A stretch of DNA of 64,000 nt. It comes from Autumnicola musiva (GTDB lineage Bacteria > Bacteroidota > Bacteroidia > Flavobacteriales > Flavobacteriaceae). Made by a program: the position numbers and the translations under genes. The notes under the pieces were generated by a model. The model was not told the DNA's origin and ran no database searches. It saw nothing but the letters and a program-made list of their open reading frames with translations. This document shows, piece by piece, positions 54,931-63,734 of this stretch. The stretch spans positions 1 to 64,000 of the forward strand of contig NZ_JAVRHK010000005.1 in the NCBI RefSeq assembly GCF_031846585.1, written 5' to 3'. Position 1 is the first letter of the stretch; every line of letters starts with the position of its first letter.

Positions 54931-55332
54931 TTATTTTAGCCCTACCGAGTCATAAACCTGCACCCTTTCCCATAAATCTGAAGATTCTTCGATAAAGGTA
55001 AGATGCGCCGGCTCTTCCTGGTATTTATTCTGAATTTCTTTTGAAGGAAAAGTAAGTATAAGAGAATAAGTATAAGAGTTATCTACCACCTCTCTGGGGG
55101 TTTCTGCCGGAACACCAATAAACTTTGTATTTGCATATTGGCTATTATCCAGGAATTTCTGCAGAGAAGTTTCAAATGCCTGCCGGTCTTCAGCATTATC
55201 AGGATTTTTGAGCCAAAAATATACTACATGACTAAAATTTTTATCAAATTCGGCTTTCTGTTCCTGCCCAAAGCTGATTTGTGTTGCGCTCACGAATATT
55301 AAAATGAACAATGGCTTTAAAAGTTTTTTCAT
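54931..55332 (-). CDS. Dabb (stress-responsive alpha/beta barrel) protein, exported
   Basis: 133 residues from MKKLLKPLFILIFVSATQ; a longer frame back to 55431 adds residues that look like non-coding translation, so ATG 55332 is chosen. Signal peptide ends near ISFGQ. The mature protein (NFSHVVYFWLKNPDNAEDRQ to ESSDLWERVQVYDSV) matches the Dabb ferredoxin-like domain, normally a dimer. Function unknown; some members bind small hydrophobic molecules or cleave ketones. Confidence 0.82.
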   Translation of the reverse strand: MKKLLKPLFILIFVSATQISFGQEQKAEFDKNFSHVVYFWLKNPDNAEDRQAFETSLQKFLDNSQYANTKFIGVPAETPREVVDNSYTYSLILTFPSKEIQNKYQEEPAHLTFIEESSDLWERVQVYDSVGLK

Positions 55333-55581
55333 CCTGAAGATTTTTATGAAGATGAAAAATACAAATAATTTTAGCCAGGAAAAAGGAAAAAGGTTTGTGA
55401 GTCTGATTTTTAAATTATGGACCATTTTCAAACCGGAATATATGATCCGAAATAATATTTTATAACTTGCTTCAATAAATTTAATGAAAATAAGGGATGT
55501 ACCCCTTCCATTTCCCGTCCTGCCGCTTTTATATCTTTACTCCATAATCTTCCTTTTCTTCGTATTATTGTAATTTTCGCC

Positions 55582-56772
55582 ATGCCAACCGCAAAGTATA
55601 TATTACCCGTCATTGTTTTTTCTCAATTCTGCTGTACTTCGCTGTGGTTTGCAGGAAATGCGGTAATGCCAGATTTGCTGCGGAATTTCAATGCAGCGCC
55701 TTCTACACTTGGAGATTTAACTTCTGCCGTGCAATTAGGATTTATAAGCGGTACTCTTCTTTTTGCAATTTTTAATGTTGCCGACAGGTTTTCGCCATCA
55801 AAAGTTTTTTTCACCTGTGCCATACTGGGCGCTCTTGTTAATGCCGGCATAATGTCTCAGTATAATAGTGTGGAAAGTCTGCTGCTCCTGCGTTTCCTTA
55901 CCGGCTTTGCACTGGCGGGAATTTACCCTGTAGGAATGAAGATAGCTGCCGATTACTACGAGAAAGGTCTCGGAAAATCTTTAGGTTACCTGGTTGGAGC
56001 TTTAGTTCTGGGTACAGCCTTTCCTCATTTGCTAAAAATGTTTGCCACCATTGCAGCGCTACCCTGGAAACTGGTAATTTTTGGTACTTCTACCCTGGCT
56101 CTTACAGGAGGCATTTTAATCTTACTGTTTATCCCGGACGGGCCCTACCGGAAAGCAGGATTAAAAAAAGATTTTTCGGCTGTACCTGTTATTTTCCGGA
56201 ATATAAAATTTAGGGCTGCAGCTTTCGGCTATTTTGGACACATGTGGGAACTTTATGCCTTCTGGGCTTTTGTTCCATTTATACTGCAAAGCTATGCTGC
56301 ATTACATCCCGGTATAAATTTTAATATTCCATTGCTATCATTTTTAATTATAGGATCCGGCGGATTGGCCTGCATAGCGGGTGGATACATTTCAGCTAAA
56401 TTCAGCTCCAAAAAAACCGCAGCCACCGCACTATTTATCTCGGGCTGCTGCTGTCTACTCTCTCCATTACTATTAATACAGGATTCAGCAAATATGCTTA
56501 TCATCTTTTTAATTATCTGGGGGCTTACAGTAGTGGCAGATTCGCCATTATTTTCGTCTTTAGTGGCAGGCAATGCCCCGGCAGAAAACCGTGGTACGGC
56601 TCTTACTATAGTAAATTGTATAGGTTTTGCCATTACAATTGTAAGTATTCAATTGCTGAGTTATTTTTCTGGGATTATTTCTTCGGAATACCTGTTTCTC
56701 ATGCTTGCCCTGGGCCCTATCCTGGGATTGCTGGCTTTATTTAAGAAGAGCAAAAATGACCAAATTTCGTAA
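55582..56772 (+). CDS. MFS transporter (sugar/nitrate-type)
   Basis: 396 residues, twelve membrane segments. Features of the major facilitator superfamily: DLTSAVQLGFISGTLLFAIF with NVADRFSPSK (loop 2-3), RFLTGFALAGIYPVGMKIAAD and YYEKGLGKSLGYLVGALVLG. This resembles the nitrate/cyanate group more than drug exporters. Substrate unknown. It overlaps nothing; the DUF4383-like gene converges with it 1 base downstream. Confidence 0.88.
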   Translation: MPTAKYILPVIVFSQFCCTSLWFAGNAVMPDLLRNFNAAPSTLGDLTSAVQLGFISGTLLFAIFNVADRFSPSKVFFTCAILGALVNAGIMSQYNSVESLLLLRFLTGFALAGIYPVGMKIAADYYEKGLGKSLGYLVGALVLGTAFPHLLKMFATIAALPWKLVIFGTSTLALTGGILILLFIPDGPYRKAGLKKDFSAVPVIFRNIKFRAAAFGYFGHMWELYAFWAFVPFILQSYAALHPGINFNIPLLSFLIIGSGGLACIAGGYISAKFSSKKTAATALFISGCCCLLSPLLLIQDSANMLIIFLIIWGLTVVADSPLFSSLVAGNAPAENRGTALTIVNCIGFAITIVSIQLLSYFSGIISSEYLFLMLALGPILGLLALFKKSKNDQIS

Positions 56773-56773
56773 G

Positions 56774-57160
56774 TCAGATTTCCCGGTTTGCAGTAGTCCT
56801 GGAACTTCCAAGGGCAAAAGCGGTAAAGAGAGAAACCACCCCAATGGAAATATTTAGATAAGCGACTGCCCGGTTAATATTGAGCAAATTTATAAGAAGA
56901 TCCTGTATTCCGGGAATAAACCATAAAACACCTACAGCAAGCAGGAGAATACCCAGAAATAGATTAAATTTATAGGAATTTCCTTTAATTCCCATCCACA
57001 ATCCCACAATGCCTAAAACTATATGAATAACAGCATGCGCGATATTTGTACTAAAAATTTCAAAAGGCGGCGGATCAATTAGCCCCCAGCTCCCCTGAAT
57101 TACCAGAAATCCACCTATTAAAATTGCATAAAAATTACTTACTCTTACCTCTCTGCTCAT
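56774..57160 (-). CDS. DUF4383-like membrane protein
   Basis: 128 residues, four membrane helices. The first two (FYAILIGGFLVIQGSWGLI and NIAHAVIHIVLGIVGLWMGI) are separated by a short acidic loop, as in DUF4383 small membrane proteins. No function known. It ends one base after the convergent MFS gene's stop codon. Confidence 0.7.
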   Translation of the reverse strand: MSREVRVSNFYAILIGGFLVIQGSWGLIDPPPFEIFSTNIAHAVIHIVLGIVGLWMGIKGNSYKFNLFLGILLLAVGVLWFIPGIQDLLINLLNINRAVAYLNISIGVVSLFTAFALGSSRTTANREI

Positions 57161-57329
57161 AATATAATTTGATTTTATTCTCGTGGGGGAACTTAAAAGT
57201 TAAGGTTATTACGGTACAGATAAAAATTTGGTTAGTACAAATTCTGTAGAAGCAGGGAACCCTAGGCCGGGCCGTCGGAAAATCTTATTGCATAAATTCT
57301 GTTTCTGAAAATTAGTTATCTTCAGCAAA

Positions 57330-57878
57330 ATGAGTTTCATGAAATATTTCGCAATTTTAAGAGGGATAAATGTAGGTGGAAAACGAAAAATTCCCATGGC
57401 AGATTTACGGGAAAAACTGCAGAATATTGGGTGTCAAAATATTCAAACATATATCCAGAGCGGAAATATCATTTTCAACAGAAAAAAAGAAAATGATTTA
57501 ATTCTTGCTGATCGGCTTGAGAAATTCATTTTAAGCACCTATGGCTTTGAAGTTCCCGTAATTATTCGGAATGCTGAAGAAATAAAAAAAAGTGTTTCTG
57601 AAAATCCATTCTTCAAAGATGAAGTTACCGCAGAAAGGCTGCACCTAAGCTTTTTAAAGAAAACTCCTGACCCTGAAAATATCCAGAAGGCGAAAAATGC
57701 CAGTTATGAGCCTGATGCATTTGAAGTAGTAGATAAAAATGTTTTTGTTTACTGTACCGGAAAATACAGTGATTCCAAGCTCACGAATAAATTCTTTGAA
57801 AATAAGCTGAAGGTTCCCGCCACCACCAGAAACTGGAAAACAGTTCTAAAACTCCTCGAATTCGCTGAAGAGGAATAA
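57330..57878 (+). CDS. DUF1697 family protein
   Basis: 182 residues. ILRGINVGGKRKIPMADLRE near the start, TYIQSGNIIFN, and TTRNWKTVLKLLEF at the end are the DUF1697 signature. ATG at 57330 or 57339 are both possible. The family has a ferredoxin-like fold and no known role, although RNA or small-molecule binding has been supposed. Converges with the small membrane protein gene at 57885. Confidence 0.9.
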   Translation: MSFMKYFAILRGINVGGKRKIPMADLREKLQNIGCQNIQTYIQSGNIIFNRKKENDLILADRLEKFILSTYGFEVPVIIRNAEEIKKSVSENPFFKDEVTAERLHLSFLKKTPDPENIQKAKNASYEPDAFEVVDKNVFVYCTGKYSDSKLTNKFFENKLKVPATTRNWKTVLKLLEFAEEE

Positions 57879-57884
57879 AAATTT

Positions 57885-58352
57885 TCATCTCCTGTGCCAC
57901 CTGCGGGTAAACCACCATACCAGAATTTGCAAAAATCCTGTTAGCGCCACAGTTCCAAGAAAATGTTCAATTACAAGAAAAATTAGATCCGGATAGCCTC
58001 CCACAGCAAAGTAAGTATGGGACGTTCCACCGGAAACCTGCTGCACCATGAACATCAGAGCTCCAAAAATTAAAAGCAAATAGCCATAAGTTAGGTAGAA
58101 CAAGGAATTGTGCTGCCTGCTCCACTTCCAATAAACTGCAAAGCAAATTATTATTATCCAGGTTATCCAAATGCTAAGCAAATTATTAAAAACAGTTGCG
58201 TCAAAAGCCTTTCCCTCTATACTTTGTAGCTGAAGGAAACTATAAACAGGGTAGCAGCATAAAGCCAGCAGAATAATTAAAATTATCCTGCCGCTTTTAG
58301 ATCCTATTATATTTTTTGAAGTCTTTGTGCTCCCTTTTAAAGAGTTCTTCAT
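57885..58352 (-). CDS. Small membrane protein at the end of the glycan operon
   Basis: 155 residues with three to four membrane segments (about 22-42, 56-76, 88-107, 120-142). No family recognised. Its start ATG lies 56 bases inside the 3' end of the UXS gene in another frame, suggesting translational coupling to it. A DUF-like role in glycan export or lipid anchoring is possible from context only. Confidence 0.65.
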   Translation of the reverse strand: MKNSLKGSTKTSKNIIGSKSGRIILIILLALCCYPVYSFLQLQSIEGKAFDATVFNNLLSIWITWIIIICFAVYWKWSRQHNSLFYLTYGYLLLIFGALMFMVQQVSGGTSHTYFAVGGYPDLIFLVIEHFLGTVALTGFLQILVWWFTRRWHRR

Positions 58353-59283
58353 TCGGAATATTTTTAAAATATTCGAAAGTCTTTGCGAAACCTTCCTCCC
58401 TCGAAACCAAAGGATACCAGTCTAAAATCTCAGCAGCCTTTGAAATATCAGGTTTTCTCTGTAAAGGATCATCTGCCGGAAGAGGTTTGTTGATTACCCT
58501 TTGGTCACTACCCGTTAATTCCAGAATTTCATGGGCAAGCTGATTGATGGTTATCTCCTTAGGATTTCCAATATTTACAGGATAAACATAATCGCTCATC
58601 AACAATTTATAAATTCCATCTATCTGGTCATCCACATAGCAGAAAGAACGGGTTTGGGTACCTTCACCAAAAATGGTAAGATCTTCTCCTCTAAGGGCCT
58701 GACCAATAAATGCAGGAATTACCCGTCCGTCATTCAGGCGCATTCGGGGGCCATAAGTATTAAATATACGGACAATTCGGGTTTCCAGGGCATGAAAACG
58801 ATGATAAGCCATGGTTATAGATTCCATAAAACGTTTGGCTTCATCGTAAACCCCTCTTGGACCAAGGGTATTAACATTTCCAAAATATTCCTCGGTTTGA
58901 GGGTGTACAAGCGGATCTCCATAAACCTCAGAAGTAGAAGCTATTAAAATCCTCGCCTTCTTTTCTTTGGCAAGCCCCAATAGATTATGGGTTCCCATTG
59001 CTCCAACCTTAAGCGTTTGGATTGGAATTTTCAAATAATCTATAGGACTGGCTGGAGAAGCAAAATGCAGGATGTAATCCAGGGGACCGGGTACATGGAC
59101 AAATTTTGTAACATCATGATTATAAAATTCAAAGTTTGGAAGCTCGAACAAATGTTCAATATTCTTCAAGTCTCCGGTTATTAGATTATCCATTCCAATA
59201 ACCTCGTTACCCTCATTAATAAAACGGTCACATAAATGTGAACCCAGGAAACCTGCCGCTCCTGTAATTAGCACTCTTGCCAT
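58297..59283 (-). CDS. UDP-glucuronate decarboxylase (UDP-xylose synthase)
   Basis: 328 residues of the extended SDR family. VLITGAAGFLGSHLCDRF is the NAD site; SASPASPIDYLKIPIQTLKVG-type context with HFASPASPIDY, ASTSEVYGDP and the catalytic pair in VYDEAKRF are the UXS signature. R-rich GTQTRSFCYVDD supports nucleotide-sugar binding. It converts UDP-GlcA to UDP-xylose, feeding the glycosyltransferases upstream. Starts 26 bases after the 94-residue gene. Confidence 0.92.
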   Translation of the reverse strand: MARVLITGAAGFLGSHLCDRFINEGNEVIGMDNLITGDLKNIEHLFELPNFEFYNHDVTKFVHVPGPLDYILHFASPASPIDYLKIPIQTLKVGAMGTHNLLGLAKEKKARILIASTSEVYGDPLVHPQTEEYFGNVNTLGPRGVYDEAKRFMESITMAYHRFHALETRIVRIFNTYGPRMRLNDGRVIPAFIGQALRGEDLTIFGEGTQTRSFCYVDDQIDGIYKLLMSDYVYPVNIGNPKEITINQLAHEILELTGSDQRVINKPLPADDPLQRKPDISKAAEILDWYPLVSREEGFAKTFEYFKNIPNEELFKREHKDFKKYNRI

Positions 59284-59309
59284 TATAAAATTTTAGATCC
59301 TGTTGAAAT

Positions 59310-59594
59310 TTAATCTTTCCCAATAAACTTAAAGAATCGGCTTTCATTGCCATCCTTTAATTTTTCCTGATAAAGAAATTGAAGATCGTTTTCATCAAAG
59401 ATGCTGAAAAATTTATCCCATTCAATATCTTCCAGGTTTTCTTCAGCATATCCGGGAAAATTTATTCGCAGCAAGCCGCCACCTTTTCCGTTATCTGTGG
59501 TTCCTTTTACCAAAGCTGGTTTTCCATCACGCTCTTCTACCCATTTTTTGATAGTTTCGTGATCTGTTGTTGTTTTTGAATCTTGAGTTGCCAT
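59310..59594 (-). CDS. Conserved 94-residue protein, sometimes annotated as glucan-branching
   Basis: 94 residues, acidic. DHETIKKWVEERDGKPALVK then GGLLRINFPGYAEENLEDIE and WDKFFSIFDENDLQFLYQ resemble short proteins that databases often label '1,4-alpha-glucan branching enzyme' although they lack any catalytic part of GH13. No signal or membrane segment. Function unknown. It sits between the methyltransferase (16 bases) and the UXS gene, inside the same operon, so it likely assists or regulates that pathway. Confidence 0.78.
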   Translation of the reverse strand: MATQDSKTTTDHETIKKWVEERDGKPALVKGTTDNGKGGGLLRINFPGYAEENLEDIEWDKFFSIFDENDLQFLYQEKLKDGNESRFFKFIGKD

Positions 59595-59610
59595 AATTCT
59601 TCTTTTTAAA

Positions 59611-60405
59611 TTATTTTTTCGTTTTCTTATTTACTTCATTCTTCCAGTCTTTTCCTACTGCGGAAAGAAATTCTGAATAATTCCACGTTTCCAGACTGGA
59701 TTTAAGCTCTTCATCTTTCTGTGCAATATATGTTTCATCTTCAGGCATACCGGTTACCTTAAAACCGCAACTTCTAAGCATTGAAATTATTCCCTGATGA
59801 TTTGGCGCCCACCAATTAGTGGGATCTCCCGCCAGTTTATTTTCAATAAATGCCATTTTTGGCCACGCGGCTTCCTTCATAGTTTCCCGTTTATGAAATT
59901 CCACATCTTCGGGCACTCCCATTTCTTCTTTTCCCGGAAGGGACAGGGTTTGAAAAACCATCATTTTTGTGGTTTTCTGAGAGAGGATATCCATGGCCAG
60001 CATTGGATATCTTAAATGGTAAAACACCCCCATAAACCAAACCAGGTCAAACTGCTCTTCAGAATGTGCAAAATCATACACCTGCATTTGCTTAAAGGTT
60101 ATTTTATCATCCAACCCAAACTGTTTTGCGGTCCATCTTGCCTGTTTCAGGTAATGCTCATCAAGGTCTATACCGGTAACTTCAGCACCTCTTTTTGCTA
60201 GTTCTATAGAATAAAAACCCGCATTACAGCCAATATCGAGCACCTTCCAACCGGTTAAATCCTGCGGGACAGAGTCTTTAATATTTTTCCATTTAAAGGC
60301 AGGAAAATCTCCCAAGAAATGATTGGTAGCGGTTTGATTTCCATCCGGAAGATGAATATTATGAAACCATGGTTCCAGTTCTTTTATTTCTGCTTCAGTT
60401 GACAT
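59611..60405 (-). CDS. SAM-dependent methyltransferase (TIGR04290-like)
   Basis: 264 residues. Class I Rossmann: VLDIGCNAGFYSIELAKRG (motif I), GIDLDEHYLKQA (motif II-like) and DLVWFMGVFYHL. It resembles the family NCBI calls TIGR04290, found beside glycosyltransferases; this name is from memory. Distantly similar to CmoB. Probably methylates the glycan made by the operon. Starts 12 bases after the preceding glycosyltransferase and precedes the 94-residue gene. Confidence 0.82.
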   Translation of the reverse strand: MSTEAEIKELEPWFHNIHLPDGNQTATNHFLGDFPAFKWKNIKDSVPQDLTGWKVLDIGCNAGFYSIELAKRGAEVTGIDLDEHYLKQARWTAKQFGLDDKITFKQMQVYDFAHSEEQFDLVWFMGVFYHLRYPMLAMDILSQKTTKMMVFQTLSLPGKEEMGVPEDVEFHKRETMKEAAWPKMAFIENKLAGDPTNWWAPNHQGIISMLRSCGFKVTGMPEDETYIAQKDEELKSSLETWNYSEFLSAVGKDWKNEVNKKTKK

Positions 60406-60417
60406 TTTTCTTTTGGT

Positions 60418-61491
60418 TTATATTTTTGAAACTTCAAGTATTTCCTGCACATAAGTTTCGAGTTCTTTAGCCCGGGCTTTAGCAGTATGATATTTTAATA
60501 CCTTTTGCCGTGCGTTCTCTCCAATTTGTTTTCTTTCATCTTCATCTATAGAATTAAAATAATCTTTTACATCTGCCGTACTTCCTGCAATAAGAATTTC
60601 CTTATTGATTTCAAAAATACTGTCAATCCCATTCCAGAAATCAGAAATTATAGGAACTCCGCACGCAGCAGCTTCAAATAAACGCACGCTGGGTGAATAA
60701 CCGGCTTTTATCATATCCTCCCGGGTTACATTAAGCGTGTACCGCTGGGAATTGTAGAAACCTCTATGCTGTGCGGGCGGTAAATGATCTATACGCTCCA
60801 CATTTGAAGACCATTTATAATCTTCAGGATATTGTGGCCCTGCAACTATAAATTTTTTCTCCGGAAATTCGGCCGCAGTTTTATTCAGTAGTTCGCTTAC
60901 AGTGGGCTGGCGATCTGTGCTATACGTTCCAAGATACCCCATCTGCCATTTATTTTCCAGGATTTCAGGATAATAAAGATCGGGGTCTACCGAGCAATAC
61001 AGAGCACGTGCATTAGGCGAGTTGTAATTCTTCTCCAGATGATCCAGAATAGAACCTCCGGAAAAAGATAAGTACATATCGTACTTTGCAATTAATTCGG
61101 GATCTATATATTCATAATCCTTTCGCTCCAGTTTGGCAAGAGTTACGGGAGTATCAATATCATAAAAAGCAGTAACACCTTTGGCTGTTTTCACAGCCCA
61201 GTTACCTACTTCTACTCCCTGCTGCACATAAGATCCAACAATAACCACATCTGCATTCGCCACATCATTTCTATATTCTTCCTTAAGTTCTTCATTGGTT
61301 TTATACAGTCCCAGCCTGCAAAAATCTGGTGTGGGCATATCGCGGTTTCCGGCGTAATAAGGCACATCCTTTTCCAGGAAAAGAATATCATGCCCCAGGG
61401 CAGAAAGTTCTTTTAACAAACCACGGTATGTAGTGGCGTGCCCATTGCCCCAGGAAGAAGTTACAGATAATCCTATTATTACAAATTTCAT
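60418..61491 (-). CDS. CgeB-type glycosyltransferase
   Basis: 357 residues, GT-B fold. N-terminal Rossmann begins IIGLSVTSSWGNGHATTYRG, and the donor-site half has EAAACGVPIISDFWNG. Very similar in layout to the two following genes, so the three appear to be tandem paralogues with diverged acceptor halves. Ends 12 bases before the methyltransferase gene's start (minus strand order). Likely inverting or retaining GT4-like chemistry; sugar unknown, xylose or its derivative plausible. Confidence 0.88.
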   Translation of the reverse strand: MKFVIIGLSVTSSWGNGHATTYRGLLKELSALGHDILFLEKDVPYYAGNRDMPTPDFCRLGLYKTNEELKEEYRNDVANADVVIVGSYVQQGVEVGNWAVKTAKGVTAFYDIDTPVTLAKLERKDYEYIDPELIAKYDMYLSFSGGSILDHLEKNYNSPNARALYCSVDPDLYYPEILENKWQMGYLGTYSTDRQPTVSELLNKTAAEFPEKKFIVAGPQYPEDYKWSSNVERIDHLPPAQHRGFYNSQRYTLNVTREDMIKAGYSPSVRLFEAAACGVPIISDFWNGIDSIFEINKEILIAGSTADVKDYFNSIDEDERKQIGENARQKVLKYHTAKARAKELETYVQEILEVSKI

Positions 61492-61510
61492 TGCTCAGCT
61501 TTTAAAAGTT

Positions 61511-62617
61511 CTACACATCTTCAGATTGATTATGCAGTTTTCTGGAAATTACCGATTCCAGAAGTTCTGCCCTGTGTTCATAGGTGTGCTTCTCCAGCAC
61601 CTTTTTATAGGCAGCTTTTCCTATTTTCTCTGCTTCTTCTAATGTTAATTCAGATAATACATTCTTCACTTCTTCCCCGCTTTTCACCACGATTATTTCT
61701 TCACCTGGTTCAAAAAAAGTAGCTATACCTTTCCAGTAATCGGTAATAATACATGCACCGGCACCGGCAGCTTCAAATACCCTGGTAGCCGGTGAGAAGC
61801 CATACCTGGCCATACTATCCCGACTAATATTTAAAACGGCCATGGGCGTACAATTAAATGCGTTATGATCTTTTGTATAAACATGCCCTACATAATCCAC
61901 ATTATCCGGCATTGGTTTATCTCCCCAACCACTGCCACCCAGCAAAAATTTATGATCCGGAAGATCTCCTGCAGGATTTAGAAAAAATTCTTCGACCCGT
62001 GCTTCCCGGTCCGGCAACCTATTGCCGAGAAATGCCAGTGTTCCTTCAAATCTTTTTTCAGCATCTACGGGATAATGAGTATCGGTATCAAGTGCATTGT
62101 AAACAGGAATACATTTTTGAGCACCGTTATTATTATAAGCGTCTATAACAGGCTGCCCACCACCGTATGTTAGTATAAAATCGTACTGCGGAATGAGCTT
62201 TCGGAAAGGATCATTTTCATCCTTCTCTATACGGTCCAAAGTTGCAGGAGCGTCCACATCCCAAAATATTATGAGATTATCCCTACTTTTCATTTTTGCA
62301 ACTTCTTCTTCCAGAAATTCGTCAAAAGCTCCAACCCCACTTGCTTTTATAATAACATCAGATTCTTCCTGGGCCTTTCGCAGCAGCCCCCTTAAGCTTA
62401 GTTTGTCCTCCTGATACACTATAACATGACACCACTCAGGATCATCTATATCCCTGTGTTCCTGACGTTCCAGAATATCGGGCTCATAAAAAGTAACTTC
62501 ATGCCCCATCTTGTGCAGGGCCTTTACAATTCCGCGATAGTAAGTTGCCGCCCCGTTCCAGTAAGCAGAAACTATACTGGAACCAAAGAATGCTATGTTC
62601 AATTTATCCTTTGCCAT
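61511..62617 (-). CDS. CgeB-type glycosyltransferase, second paralogue
   Basis: 368 residues. FFGSSIVSAYWNGAATYYRG at the start mirrors the first paralogue, and EAAGAGACIITDYWKG the donor site. Overlaps the upstream GT gene by 14 bases, and the next GT starts 19 bases after its stop. A D-Asp-rich middle (DKFLLGG, FGDDERT in the neighbour) differs among the three copies, hinting at different acceptors. Part of the operon feeding on UDP-sugars. Confidence 0.88.
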   Translation of the reverse strand: MAKDKLNIAFFGSSIVSAYWNGAATYYRGIVKALHKMGHEVTFYEPDILERQEHRDIDDPEWCHVIVYQEDKLSLRGLLRKAQEESDVIIKASGVGAFDEFLEEEVAKMKSRDNLIIFWDVDAPATLDRIEKDENDPFRKLIPQYDFILTYGGGQPVIDAYNNNGAQKCIPVYNALDTDTHYPVDAEKRFEGTLAFLGNRLPDREARVEEFFLNPAGDLPDHKFLLGGSGWGDKPMPDNVDYVGHVYTKDHNAFNCTPMAVLNISRDSMARYGFSPATRVFEAAGAGACIITDYWKGIATFFEPGEEIIVVKSGEEVKNVLSELTLEEAEKIGKAAYKKVLEKHTYEHRAELLESVISRKLHNQSEDV

Positions 62618-63734
62618 TTTTTAATTTCATTTTTTCGGCCATTGGAGACTCTATTTCATCAATTATTTTCTCGAGCTCATCCACTCTGTGTGCGCAGGTA
62701 TGTTTACTCAAAATTGTATTGCGCCCGTTTTCAGAAAGACTTTGCGCCAGTTGTGCACTTTTCATAACCTCAGCTATTTTATATCCCATATCATTACCGT
62801 CTTTGGCAATTAGATAATCTTCGCCAGGTGTAAATAAGCCTTCGGAATCTTCCCATGGAGATGTTATAAGCGGAATACCACAGGAAAGTGCCTCAAAAGG
62901 ACGTATAGTTGGAATGCCGGGAAGCATTTCAACATATGGCCGCCGGGGTACATGTACAGTTAGCTTGTATTTTGAAAAAACTTCAGGAACTTTATAATTA
63001 GGTAACCATCCGCCATATTCTATATTGGCATCTTCCAATGCTTTAATAGCTTTTTCAGGATAACGCACGCCGTAAACCTTAGCTTTTATTCCAAGCTCCT
63101 TAACAGGTTTAATTAGGAATTCCATCAATTCCCCGGTACGCTCATCATCTCCCCAGTTACCAATCCAAACCAGGTCTCCTTCTTTATCTTCATTACGATC
63201 TGGTTTAAAAAGCTCAGCGTCGGCAGCTTCATGCCAGGTCCAGGCCTTTTTGACCCAATTTTTTTCTGTGTATATTTTTTTTATGATCTCCCCAAAAACA
63301 AGAGCGCCGTCGTAATTGCTAAAATCGTATTTTGCCATGCTTTCTTCTTCTGAAACCGCACGGTGATGGGTATCATGAAAAAGTAATTTATAACCATATT
63401 GCTCTTTTTTTCTGCCTACTTCAGCAACCAGTTCAGGATCGTTCCACTCATGAACAATCACTACATCTGCCGTTCCTAAAATATTTTCATAATTCAGCTT
63501 TTTTTCAGGATTATAAAACTGGGGATTAAGGGTTGGATAATATTTGCGGAACTCATCCAGCTTTTCAGCTCCATGGTCTTTGATAAGGTTATTCAAACTC
63601 CATCCACCTTCGGGCTCATATACATCCACCTCATGCCCCCTTTTAATCAATTCTTTTACAATACCTCTTAAAAAATGAGCATTCCCATGGTTCCAGTCAG
63701 AATAAAGGGAATGGTAAAACATTACAAATTTCAT
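62604..63734 (-). CDS. CgeB-type glycosyltransferase, third paralogue
   Basis: 376 residues. The N-terminal signature is MFYHSLYSDWNHGNAHFLRG and the donor site FEALSCGIPLITSPWEDSEG. C-terminal tail LESPMAEKMKLKNGKG-like basic end. Its ATG overlaps the stop of the partial upstream GT in ATGA, and its stop overlaps the next gene. Together with its two neighbours it suggests addition of three successive sugars. Confidence 0.88.
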   Translation of the reverse strand: MKFVMFYHSLYSDWNHGNAHFLRGIVKELIKRGHEVDVYEPEGGWSLNNLIKDHGAEKLDEFRKYYPTLNPQFYNPEKKLNYENILGTADVVIVHEWNDPELVAEVGRKKEQYGYKLLFHDTHHRAVSEEESMAKYDFSNYDGALVFGEIIKKIYTEKNWVKKAWTWHEAADAELFKPDRNEDKEGDLVWIGNWGDDERTGELMEFLIKPVKELGIKAKVYGVRYPEKAIKALEDANIEYGGWLPNYKVPEVFSKYKLTVHVPRRPYVEMLPGIPTIRPFEALSCGIPLITSPWEDSEGLFTPGEDYLIAKDGNDMGYKIAEVMKSAQLAQSLSENGRNTILSKHTCAHRVDELEKIIDEIESPMAEKMKLKNGKG

